Of a stretch of DNA of 64,000 nucleotides, positions 8,687 to 16,139 are shown piece by piece. The notes beneath the pieces are model-generated. The model searched no databases, was not told the DNA's origin, and saw only the letters and a program-made list of their open reading frames with translations. Every line of letters starts with the position of its first letter. Position 1 is the stretch's first letter. Made by a program: the position numbers and the translations under genes. The DNA comes from Daejeonella sp. H1SJ63 (GTDB lineage Bacteria; Bacteroidota; Bacteroidia; Sphingobacteriales; Sphingobacteriaceae): the NCBI RefSeq assembly GCF_029360775.1, contig NZ_JARKMZ010000028.1, positions 310,001-374,000 on the forward strand. Direction: 5' to 3'.

Positions 8687-10078
8687 ATGAGAAAAAAGCT
8701 AGTTTTATTAGCTGTATTGTTTACACTTGGGATAAGTTCATGGGCTCAGCAGTCCGGAACTAAATCAGGTAAGCCTTATAGTTATATCATTAAAGGTGGT
8801 CATGTGATTGACCCGAAAAACAATATCAATGAGGTAATGGATATTGCGGTTACTGCAGGAACCCGTGCACAGGCTGCCCGTCCTGAAATTCCTGCACGTC
8901 CTGCTCAGAATGGTCGTCCTGCACGCCCGGCAATGCCTGCCCGTCCGGCAGTTCCTGCTACAGAAGGAAAGATTGCATTGGTAGCAAAAAGTATTAACCC
9001 TGATCTGGCAGATCAGATCATTGATGCTAAAGGCTTATATGTAAGTCCGGGACTGATCGATATTCATGTGCATTTCTTCTGGGGCCACGATGGAAGTTAT
9101 CTGAAAAATGCTAAAGCATCTTTACCCGCAGATGGATTTACCTTTCGTACCGGTGTAACAACGGTTGTTGATGCGGGTAGTCCGGGATGGAGAGATTTTG
9201 AGCTTTATAAAAAACAGACAATTGATGCTTCACAAACCAGGGTACTGACCATGCTGAACATTGTAGGAACCGGAATGGATGGAGATGGTGAAAATAATAT
9301 CGATGAAATGGATCCGCAGAAAACAGCTGAAATGGCTAAAAAGTATCCAAATGATATTGTAGGGGTTAAACTTGCACACTTTTCAGGTCGTACCTGGGTA
9401 CCTACTGATCGTGCAATTGAAGCAGGAAGGTTAGCTAATATTCCAATTATGGTCGATTTCGGTTCTGCAGATCCGTTTCTGCCACTTGATTCATTATTTA
9501 ACGTGAAATTCCGCTCCGGCGATATTTATACTCATACTTTCGGCGGTAATGGTACCGATAGCCCGAATGGCAGAGAATCAATTGTAGATATGAATGGCAA
9601 GGTAAAACCTTTTGTGTACAAAGCCAGAGAGAGAGGAGTGATTTTCGATGTTGGTTTTGGAGGGGCAAGTTTCCTTTATAATCAGGGTGTTCCTGCTATC
9701 AAAGCCGGGTTTTATCCAAATACAATCAGTACCGACCTTCATACAGGCAGTATGAACGGACCAATGAAAACAATGGATAATATCATGGGTTTGTTTATGG
9801 CTATGGGAATGCCGCTTAAAGATGTTATAGCCGCAAGTACCTGGAATCCTGCCAAAGTAATCAAGCGTGAAGAGCTTGGAAATCTGTCGCAGGGATCTGT
9901 GGCTGATATTGCCATATTTAAAATTAATGAAGGCAAGTTTGGTTGGCCGGTAAGAGGCGGTAAGTTTGCCGGTACTAAAAGACTGCAAACTGAGATGACA
10001 CTCAGGTCGGGTAACATTGTTTACGATCTGAATGGAATAGCACAGCCGGTTGGGCCAACTCCAGCGGCATCCCGCTAA
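8687..10078 (+). CDS. Secreted amidohydrolase/deacetylase-type metallohydrolase
   Basis: A 463-residue amidohydrolase-superfamily enzyme with a signal peptide (MRKKLVLLAVLFTLGISSWAQ), so it is periplasmic or exported. Metal-site motifs: IDIHVHFFWG (HxH), a Lys in VGVKLAHFSG as the likely carbamylated bridging lysine, His in YTHTFGG, and Asp in STDLHTGSMN. The sequence fits the amidohydrolase/deacetylase group related to dihydroorotase and N-acyl-amino-acid deacylases; the substrate is unknown. Odd feature: between the N-terminal beta strand and the HxH domain there is a stretch of about 30 residues made of Pro-Ala-Arg repeats (PARPA, GRPARPA, MPARPA, nt about 8872-8960), which looks like an expanded linker. 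It is monocistronic, with a strong terminator. Confidence 0.85.
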   Translation: MRKKLVLLAVLFTLGISSWAQQSGTKSGKPYSYIIKGGHVIDPKNNINEVMDIAVTAGTRAQAARPEIPARPAQNGRPARPAMPARPAVPATEGKIALVAKSINPDLADQIIDAKGLYVSPGLIDIHVHFFWGHDGSYLKNAKASLPADGFTFRTGVTTVVDAGSPGWRDFELYKKQTIDASQTRVLTMLNIVGTGMDGDGENNIDEMDPQKTAEMAKKYPNDIVGVKLAHFSGRTWVPTDRAIEAGRLANIPIMVDFGSADPFLPLDSLFNVKFRSGDIYTHTFGGNGTDSPNGRESIVDMNGKVKPFVYKARERGVIFDVGFGGASFLYNQGVPAIKAGFYPNTISTDLHTGSMNGPMKTMDNIMGLFMAMGMPLKDVIAASTWNPAKVIKREELGNLSQGSVADIAIFKINEGKFGWPVRGGKFAGTKRLQTEMTLRSGNIVYDLNGIAQPVGPTPAASR

Positions 10079-10100
10079 AAGTTATTGATTTTTGGTATTA

Positions 10101-10134
10101 AAGAACGCCTTCTAACCGGAAGGCGTTCTTTTTA
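10101..10134 (+). terminator. Rho-independent terminator after amidohydrolase
   Basis: Perfect 11-bp stem AAGAACGCCTT / AAGGCGTTCTT with an 8-base loop, followed by TTTT. It sits 23 bases after the stop codon. Confidence 0.92.
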
Positions 10135-10263
10135 TGAGTAATTTCAACTTTATTTTTTGCTAAACAAGATGATAATCGCTGTATTAATCATTTGTATTTT
10201 AACAGTTTTTTGAGCAGGTGCATGTTTTTGCAAAAATCTTATCCGGGTTTAAGGTATCAGCCT

Positions 10264-11508
10264 TTATTTTACTCCAAAAATTAAAGGGAATAAAAAGGTG
10301 ACGATTATTGTCCATAAGACATAAACAGGCAGATAGAAGGTAATGGTTTTACCCACCTCGTTAATGCTCATCTTATTGAAAATTACCCTGTAAAGCTGTC
10401 GGGTTACCAGCACAAGATTTATTAAAATCAAAACATTACTGCCCAAAACTGCTGTTCTGTTAGGCGTGATGCCCCATTCTGAGATCCTGAAAAGAATTGC
10501 AGACAGTGCAATGCCATTAATAATAATGGTTATAAGCGAGAGCAGCAGGAGAACCCAGATTTCTGCATGGCTTCGGGATGTTTTGGACGTTTCTGCAAGC
10601 GAAAAGAAAATTATGGCCATTACACCTATTAAGAGAGCATTAAATGTGAGTAAGAATTCCCGGTCATTGTATGGGTCTTTTCCTGAATATATTATCGCAG
10701 TCAGATAAATGACAAGCATGACTAATACCAGAGGACTAAATATTCGGGCAATTACCGGCGAAACTTTACCAACCAGCTGAGGATTCGTTTGTGTGAGGTA
10801 GGTGCCGATAATTGGAGCAGCGGCAAGTCCGAAAATTCCGAAATAATTAAAATAGAATTGCTTAATCTCCAAGCCGATCAGTGAGAAAAGGCCTAAAGTT
10901 ACGCCGGTCATGATTCCGCCTGCTATGAGGATAAGCGTTGTCATCACGATCAGGTCGCCGTTATATCTTAAATAGCCGAGACGCCTGTCATCGTTATTGG
11001 CGGTTCCGGAAACAAAAGTAAAACCTAATATCGACCACAGAAATAGGACTAAATGAATGCAGGATAAAATAAGGGTATCACTATCCTTTACATTGGGTAA
11101 TGAATTAATGAAAACCAGTCCGGTAATAGTTGCAACGATTATACCTGCAATTTTCTCTTTTGATAATTTGTTCTTCCAGACAAAATATGCTGATAGGGCA
11201 GGGAAAATGATAAAACCAATATTTCTGGAATAGAAAAACTCCTCTTCGATTGAGAATATTGCCGGTATTTTTGCAATCAACCCCGCCAGAAGAGAAGCAA
11301 TGATGATAAAGATTATCTCTTTTTTAGTACCTGTTTTAATCTCATCACTTTCGTAACTCAGTCTTTCATTCCAGAAATCAGCAAGCGCATTGCCCTTAAT
11401 CTCAGGATATAATTTGCTGAATTCCCGTCTGAAGGTTGTTTTATTATTCCGGTACAACTTTTCAAGTTGTCCGGGTTCATTTAAATGAGCTAATATTTCA
11501 TTTTTCAT
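10264..11508 (-). CDS. DUF4153 domain membrane protein
   Basis: A 414-residue polytopic membrane protein. The first ~65 residues are cytosolic and charged, followed by about ten to eleven hydrophobic segments. The C-terminal motif RISEWGITPNR is the hallmark of DUF4153 proteins, whose function is unknown. The gene lies in the same direction as, and 234 bases downstream of, the winged-helix regulator/membrane-protein operon. Such proteins are often neighbours in Bacteroidota, so joint regulation is plausible but not shown. Confidence 0.8.
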   Translation of the reverse strand: MKNEILAHLNEPGQLEKLYRNNKTTFRREFSKLYPEIKGNALADFWNERLSYESDEIKTGTKKEIIFIIIASLLAGLIAKIPAIFSIEEEFFYSRNIGFIIFPALSAYFVWKNKLSKEKIAGIIVATITGLVFINSLPNVKDSDTLILSCIHLVLFLWSILGFTFVSGTANNDDRRLGYLRYNGDLIVMTTLILIAGGIMTGVTLGLFSLIGLEIKQFYFNYFGIFGLAAAPIIGTYLTQTNPQLVGKVSPVIARIFSPLVLVMLVIYLTAIIYSGKDPYNDREFLLTFNALLIGVMAIIFFSLAETSKTSRSHAEIWVLLLLSLITIIINGIALSAILFRISEWGITPNRTAVLGSNVLILINLVLVTRQLYRVIFNKMSINEVGKTITFYLPVYVLWTIIVTFLFPLIFGVK

Positions 11509-11742
11509 GTTCTATGTTTTTTAATATCTATTCATTATGGGTTCGGATTTTTTAATCCATTAATTGCTGATTTGGTATAAATCCTGAGTTATTTTTCTTT
11601 TTTCTGATATTCTATAATAATGAACACTTTTGGAAAGAACTTTGTTTTTCAAAGTGTAAGAATAAAAAAATAAGTCAGTCTCAGGGCTTAAGGATAATAA
11701 TATTTTTATTCTGTGTATGTTTCAAGGCTTGTAATTATTTAA

Positions 11743-12042
11743 CTATTTTTGTGATTTGATTAGTCTTTCCAGACCTTTAAGATGATCATCAAATGCCTGT
11801 ACACCTTCTGTTGTCATAAAGTATTTGGTATTGGGTTTTTTGCCTACAAATGATTTTTTTACTCCAATAAAGTTCTCTTTTTCCAGAGCTTTCAAATGAC
11901 TTGCAAGATTCCCATCCGTCAGATCCAGATATTCTTTCAGTGAATTAAAATCAAGCATATCATTTACAGCCAGTGCAGACATAATACCCAGTCTGATCCT
12001 GCTCTCGAATGCTTTATGTAAACCTTCAATTAATATTTTCAC
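11743..12042 (-). CDS. Winged-helix transcriptional regulator
   Basis: A 100-residue DNA-binding protein of the ArsR-like winged-helix (HTH_34) type: ALAVNDMLDFNSLKEYLDLT, then a recognition helix in DGNLASHLKALEKENFI, then a wing containing KKPNTKYFMTTEG. GTG at 12042 is chosen as start because it overlaps the stop of the upstream membrane-protein gene by four bases (GTGA) and gives the family's usual N-terminus (KILIEGLHKAFES). A longer reading from 12156 would run in another frame through the upstream gene. It probably regulates its own operon. Confidence 0.85.
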   Translation of the reverse strand: MKILIEGLHKAFESRIRLGIMSALAVNDMLDFNSLKEYLDLTDGNLASHLKALEKENFIGVKKSFVGKKPNTKYFMTTEGVQAFDDHLKGLERLIKSQK

Positions 12043-12665
12043 TTTTCGTACTTGTATTGCATATAAATGCCATAAATAATATGAATTACTCCAAAGCCTA
12101 AAGCCCAGAATATTAAGCCATATTCTACGAAGTACGAGCTGATTAGTCCTAAGCATATCTGAACAAGACCCATTACTCTAACTTCCTGATAGGTAAAATT
12201 TCCTCCGCTGTAAAGCGCAAGGCCATAAAATAATAATGAAATAGGGGGAACATAAGCGATCATTCCTTTAGATATCAAAATCAGGATGAGAATTCCACCT
12301 GCAATGAGCGGTATAGTCATATTCATCAGAAGTCGTTTCGAAGTAGTATTCCAAAGCTTTTCTTCACGCTTATTAGCTGCTCTGTAAGAAACATAAACAG
12401 CAGTACCCAAAGCCAGGATTAATATGATTAGAGCTAACAGAACGATAAAGTAAAGATCAGGGTATGATGAGTTTTCTGAATTAATACTATTCCCGATTGT
12501 GCCCGGATTGAAATCATAAATCTTATAAGCTGCCAGAGCTCCTGCTAATGCATAAATACCTGCCATGATACCTGCCCAGCCCGAAAGCGAAAGAAATTTG
12601 GAAGACCGCTCCATCATCGAGCGGATCTCAGCAATATCCTGAATATAATCCTTTTCCTTTTTCAT
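12039..12665 (-). CDS. Membrane protein paired with winged-helix regulator
   Basis: A 208-residue protein of unknown function. A cytosolic N-terminus (MKKEKDYIQDIAEIRSMMER) is followed by five or six hydrophobic helices (about residues 25-47, 70-92, 110-130, 133-152, 160-180 and 182-203). The IAEIRSMMERSSKFLSLSGW opening recurs in Bacteroidota membrane proteins next to a small winged-helix regulator, as here. First gene of a two-gene operon with a GTGA junction. A good promoter match lies about 20 bases upstream. Confidence 0.75.
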   Translation of the reverse strand: MKKEKDYIQDIAEIRSMMERSSKFLSLSGWAGIMAGIYALAGALAAYKIYDFNPGTIGNSINSENSSYPDLYFIVLLALIILILALGTAVYVSYRAANKREEKLWNTTSKRLLMNMTIPLIAGGILILILISKGMIAYVPPISLLFYGLALYSGGNFTYQEVRVMGLVQICLGLISSYFVEYGLIFWALGFGVIHIIYGIYMQYKYEK

Positions 12666-12684
12666 TTAAAAGTACTTTTTATTT

Positions 12685-12715
12685 CAAAGTTAATAAAGAT
12701 ATGTCATTATGCAAG
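12685..12715 (-). promoter_or_regulatory. Bacteroidota-type promoter of membrane protein/regulator operon
   Basis: On the minus strand the -7 element TAACTTTG (12692-12685) matches TAnnTTTG exactly. CTTG (12715-12712), one mismatch from TTTG, lies 19 bases upstream, the expected spacing. The predicted transcript start is about 14 bases before the ATG at 12665. Confidence 0.5.
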
Positions 12716-12716
12716 A

Positions 12717-12899
12717 GTGATTTTATTTTTTTTTGATTTATTAGAGTATAAAGCCAATGCTTTCAGTAAATGTCAGTGCAGTATTGTAAAGCTGAATTTG
12801 AATGAGATGCAGTATGTGAGCGAATGCTTTGAGGGATGCCTCTGTGCCCGCTGCCTGAATGAATTGAAGGAAGAATATCGTTTATTTCTGAAATCTTAA
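12717..12899 (+). pseudogene. Decayed copy of CWC cysteine-rich gene
   Basis: From about 12744 the frame matches residues 17-65 of the CWC protein at 1475-1678 almost residue for residue (KANAFSKCQC, LNLNEMQYVSE, FEGCLCARC). The first 16 residues, including CERC, are replaced by an unrelated hydrophobic string (ILFFFDLL) encoded by a T-run, and the next Cys has become Tyr. Only six of nine cysteines remain (CQC, the extra Cys in SECFE, CLCARC). There is no good start signal, and the open frame overlaps the divergent promoter at 12685-12715. It is best read as a 5'-truncated duplicate, though a short translated product cannot be excluded. Confidence 0.6.
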
Positions 12900-12917
12900 A
12901 CTTATGCTCTATATTTG
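12885..12917 (+). promoter_or_regulatory. Promoter of the cobalamin riboswitch-metE transcript
   Basis: TATATTTG (12910-12917) is an exact TAnnTTTG -7 element. TTTCTG (12885-12890) lies about 20 bases upstream at the -33 position as a weak TTTG. The predicted start is near 12923, about 20 bases before the riboswitch. It overlaps the end of the decayed CWC gene. Confidence 0.55.
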
Positions 12918-12942
12918 CGCAAAGTTCTTTACTTTATTTTCA

Positions 12943-13116
12943 GCAGTCAGGTTTCTTTAGAAACTGAAGAATTAAAACAGGAACCGTGTGTAAATCACGG
13001 GCTGTCGCGCAACTGTAAGTAACTCAAAAAGTGTTGCCAAACACTGTCCATTGTCCGCCAGAGGCGAATGAGAAGGACGGTAACACTGTTACAAGCCAGG
13101 ATACTTGCCTCACTGC
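12943..13116 (+). promoter_or_regulatory. Cobalamin (B12) riboswitch
   Basis: Contains the conserved cobalamin core: GGAACCGTGTGTAAATCACG, then GGGCTGTCGCGCAACTGTAA, then the B12 box AGCCAGGATACTTGCC. The closing helix P1 can form between GCAGTCAGGT (12943-12952) and GCCTCACTGC (13107-13116). The 150 bases from there to metE would be the expression platform. Since metE encodes the B12-independent methionine synthase, the switch should turn metE off when cobalamin is plentiful. That implies uptake or synthesis of B12 and a MetH elsewhere in the genome. Confidence 0.93.
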
Positions 13117-13269
13117 CAGACCATGCTTTCGCGTAAAAAGCTGTAGTCAAAGATGAAGTTTATACAGGAATATATTTTTCTGTGTAGTCTTCTGCCTTTT
13201 ATTACAATTCCCGAAAGTGTACCGAAAACGTAAGGAACATTAATTTTCATTAATGTTTAAAAAAGTTTT

Positions 13270-15585
13270 ATGCGTATGCTCAAAAACAATCTGGGATATC
13301 CTCGTGCAGGTGCCCACCGTGAACTGAAAAAAGCCTGTGAATCCTTTTGGTCAGGCAAAACCGGCAAAGAAGACCTCCTTGTCACGTCAAGGAAGTTAAA
13401 AGAAGAAAACTGGACTACACAGCAGGATGCCGGTATTGATCTTATTCCCTGTAACGACTTTAGCTTTTACGACCAGGTACTCGACATGTCTTTATTGCTG
13501 GGAGTTATTCCGGAGAGATATAACCCTGTTGTTACTTCGGTAAAGGGCAATTCAGAACTTGATCTGTATTTTGCAATGGCCCGCGGATACCAGAAGGATG
13601 GCCTGGATATTACCGCTATGGAAATGACCAAGTGGTTTGATACGAACTATCATTACATAGTACCTGAATTTACTGCAAAGCAGCCATTCAGGGTTTTTTC
13701 GCAAAAGCTATTTGCAGAGTTCATTGCTGCAAAACAATTCATTGGCAGAGTGCCAAAGCCGGTATTAATAGGCCCTGTTTCTTACCTTCTGCTTGGTAAA
13801 GAAAAAGAGACCGGATTTGAAAAAATTGATCTGATCAAAAAATTGCTCCCGGTGTACATTGAGATACTGAAGAGCCTTAAAGGTTATGGAGCAGAATGGG
13901 TGCAATTAGATGAGCCTTTCTTAACGCTCGACCTCTCTGAAAAGGATAAAGAGGCTTTTATATATACTTATCGCGAGATTAATAAACAATGTCCCGGACT
14001 AAAAATATTGATAGCAACTTATTTTGAAGGGTTAACCGAAAATACAGAATGGGCATTGGATCTTCCCGTAAACGCAATTCACCTCGATCTGGTCAGAGCT
14101 CCTGAACAACTGAATTTCGTTCTTCGTCACGTGCCAGAAAAGTTGACCCTGTCACTTGGTGTTGTTGATGGCCGGAATATCTGGAAAAATGACTATGAAC
14201 AATCTGTCGGGCTCATTCGTAAAGCTATAAATGCAATTGGCAAATCGCGTGTGATGATCGCTCCGAGTTGTTCCCTGCTTCATACTCCATTTGACCTTGA
14301 CCTGGAAACCAGTCTGGAAGAGGAGGTTAAAAACTGGATGGCATTTGCTAAACAGAAACTAAATGAGGTCAATGAGATTGGGCAAATTATTGAGGGAAAT
14401 GAGGCTTTACTCGAAGTCAATAAATTGGCTATTGAAAGCCGTCGCTTGTCAAACCTTATTCATAAACCTTGTGTTAAACAACGTACAGCGGCAATTACCG
14501 ATGTTCAGGCTCAACGGTTAAGTATTTTTACAGATCGTCAGAAGATTCAGGATGAACAGTTTAAGTTCCCCCTGTTTCCTACAACTACTATTGGTTCCTT
14601 TCCTCAAACAGATGATATCCGCCAGTTAAGGGCGAGACTTAAAAAAGGTGAATTAACATCTTCTCAATATGACGAAGCCATAAAAAATGCCACTATTGAG
14701 GCCATTCGCTGGCAGGAGGAGATCGGTCTGGATGTACTGGTACATGGCGAATTTGAGCGGAATGACATGGTAGAATATTTTGGCGAGCAATTGGATGGAT
14801 TTCTATTCACCAAAAATGGCTGGGTACAAAGTTATGGAAGCCGTTGTGTAAAACCTCCGGTTATATATGGCGATGTAAGCCGCCCGGAAGATATGACCGT
14901 TAAATGGAGCAGTTTTGCCCAGGCAAATACAGATAAGCCTATGAAAGGAATGCTTACGGGCCCTGTAACTATACTTCAATGGTCTTTTGTGAGGAATGAT
15001 CAACCCCGGTCTGAAACTGCAAACCAGATTGCGCTGGCGATCAGAGATGAAGTGATCGCATTAGAAAATGCTGGAATAAAGATCATTCAGATCGATGAAC
15101 CGGCAATTAGGGAAGGTCTTCCTTTGCGGAAGAAAGAACGGGCAGCATATCTCGATTGGGCTGTGAAGGCATTCAGGATATCGGCCAGCGGTGTTCGCGA
15201 TGAAACTCAGATCCATACACACATGTGCTACAGTGAGTTTAACGGCATTATTGAACATATTGCTGCAATGGATGCAGATGTGATCACCATTGAAACCTCT
15301 CGCTCACAAATGGAGCTGCTGGAAGCATTTTCTGATTTTAAATATCCTAATGAAATTGGTCCCGGAGTGTACGATATTCATTCGCCCAGGGTGCCTGCTG
15401 TCGGGGAAATGGTCGACCTGCTGGAAAAAGCAGCAGCCATATTACCGGTCAGAAATTTATGGGTAAATCCTGATTGCGGGTTGAAAACCAGGAAATGGCC
15501 GGAAACAAAGGAAGCCCTGATGCATATGGTGAATGCCGCCAGGCAAGCCAGAGCACTCTTTGAAAACAGTATAACGATACATTAA
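13270..15585 (+). CDS. metE: Cobalamin-independent methionine synthase
   Basis: A 771-residue cytoplasmic enzyme that transfers the methyl group of 5-methyltetrahydropteroyl-triglutamate to homocysteine. Full family length with two (beta-alpha)8 barrels. The N-terminal barrel opens with NLGYPRAGAHRELKKA; the C-terminal barrel (from about residue 435, FPTTTIGSFPQT) holds the catalytic zinc site: His and Cys in HTHMCYSEF (about residue 650), Glu in TIETSRS (about 674) and Cys in NPDCGLKTR (about 733). It is preceded by a cobalamin riboswitch, so it is expected to be repressed by B12. A 10-bp hairpin separates it from the thioesterase gene. Confidence 0.97.
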   Translation: MRMLKNNLGYPRAGAHRELKKACESFWSGKTGKEDLLVTSRKLKEENWTTQQDAGIDLIPCNDFSFYDQVLDMSLLLGVIPERYNPVVTSVKGNSELDLYFAMARGYQKDGLDITAMEMTKWFDTNYHYIVPEFTAKQPFRVFSQKLFAEFIAAKQFIGRVPKPVLIGPVSYLLLGKEKETGFEKIDLIKKLLPVYIEILKSLKGYGAEWVQLDEPFLTLDLSEKDKEAFIYTYREINKQCPGLKILIATYFEGLTENTEWALDLPVNAIHLDLVRAPEQLNFVLRHVPEKLTLSLGVVDGRNIWKNDYEQSVGLIRKAINAIGKSRVMIAPSCSLLHTPFDLDLETSLEEEVKNWMAFAKQKLNEVNEIGQIIEGNEALLEVNKLAIESRRLSNLIHKPCVKQRTAAITDVQAQRLSIFTDRQKIQDEQFKFPLFPTTTIGSFPQTDDIRQLRARLKKGELTSSQYDEAIKNATIEAIRWQEEIGLDVLVHGEFERNDMVEYFGEQLDGFLFTKNGWVQSYGSRCVKPPVIYGDVSRPEDMTVKWSSFAQANTDKPMKGMLTGPVTILQWSFVRNDQPRSETANQIALAIRDEVIALENAGIKIIQIDEPAIREGLPLRKKERAAYLDWAVKAFRISASGVRDETQIHTHMCYSEFNGIIEHIAAMDADVITIETSRSQMELLEAFSDFKYPNEIGPGVYDIHSPRVPAVGEMVDLLEKAAAILPVRNLWVNPDCGLKTRKWPETKEALMHMVNAARQARALFENSITIH

Positions 15586-15592
15586 TATCATT

Positions 15593-15621
15593 ATGCCGTA
15601 CGGATTAATTTCGTACGGCAT
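15593..15621 (+). terminator. Hairpin between metE and thioesterase gene
   Basis: Perfect 10-bp inverted repeat ATGCCGTACG / CGTACGGCAT with a 9-base loop. It lies 8 bases after the metE stop and 16 bases before the next ATG. The flanking sequence is only weakly T-rich (ATTATCAT), so it may be a leaky terminator or a structure that limits translation of the next gene. Confidence 0.5.
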
Positions 15622-15636
15622 ATTATCATACCAATT

Positions 15637-16020
15637 ATGACAATTGAAGAAAAGATCCATAATTCTGAAACACGGCTTTTTAAGGCTGTTTTTCCTAATA
15701 CCACCAATCATTATGATACCTTATTTGGCGGAACAGCCATGCATCTGATGGATGAAGTAGCATTCATTACTGCGACACGCTTTGCCAGGAAAAAGATGGT
15801 TACAGTAGCTTCGGACCGGATTGATTTTACTAAGCCTATACCTTCCGGCACTATCGTAGAACTAATCGGCAGGGTTATTCATATAGGTAACACCAGCTTG
15901 AAAGTGCTGGTGGAGATTTATGTTGAAGAAATGTACTCAGACTACAGGCAAAAAGCAATTTCAGGAACATTTACCCTGGTTGCCATAAATAATCAGAAAG
16001 AACCAGTCAGCATTAGATAA
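15637..16020 (+). CDS. Acyl-CoA thioesterase (hotdog fold)
   Basis: A 127-residue cytosolic hotdog-fold protein of the YciA/acyl-CoA hydrolase type, which cleaves fatty acyl-CoA to acid and CoA. Diagnostic parts: VFPNTTNHYDTLFGGTAMHL (substrate loop and the central hotdog helix), MDEVAFITATRFARK, then VTVASDRIDFTKPIPSGT. It is shorter than two-domain thioesterases and probably acts as an oligomer. It follows metE by 51 bases with a hairpin in between, so cotranscription is possible but may be reduced. Acyl-chain preference cannot be read. Confidence 0.87.
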   Translation: MTIEEKIHNSETRLFKAVFPNTTNHYDTLFGGTAMHLMDEVAFITATRFARKKMVTVASDRIDFTKPIPSGTIVELIGRVIHIGNTSLKVLVEIYVEEMYSDYRQKAISGTFTLVAINNQKEPVSIR

Positions 16021-16090
16021 TGATGAGATTTAATAGGTAAATAAAAGCTTCAAATAATCAAAAATTGATCCTTACAATATGTTATAACTA

Positions 16091-16126
16091 AGAGGGGGCT
16101 TGCCTTTTTATAAGCAAGCCCTCTCT
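16091..16126. terminator. Bidirectional terminator
   Basis: Stem AGAGGGGGCTTGC (16091-16103) pairs with GCAAGCCCTCTCT (16114-16126) with one G-T pair. The 10-base loop is TA-rich. It lies between the convergent thioesterase and susD genes. Confidence 0.88.
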
Positions 16127-16139
16127 TAAAATATTCAAA

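Noticed and set aside
9578-10017. Two long antisense frames within the amidohydrolase gene
   Set aside because: They lie opposite conserved metal-site motifs. The length arises from codon bias of the true gene.
11743-12156. Longer version of the winged-helix regulator
   Set aside because: The extra 38 residues would be read out of frame through the upstream membrane-protein gene. The GTG at 12042 with GTGA overlap explains the start better.
13045-13085. GTCCGCCAGAGGCGAATGAG-like segment within the cobalamin riboswitch as a separate mobile repeat
   Set aside because: It falls in the variable peripheral stem of the aptamer and is adequately explained as riboswitch structure.
16091-16126. The inverted repeat near 16.1 kb as an attachment site or IS end
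   Set aside because: Its position between convergent genes and stem-loop shape match a bidirectional terminator. No flanking duplications or transposase are seen.
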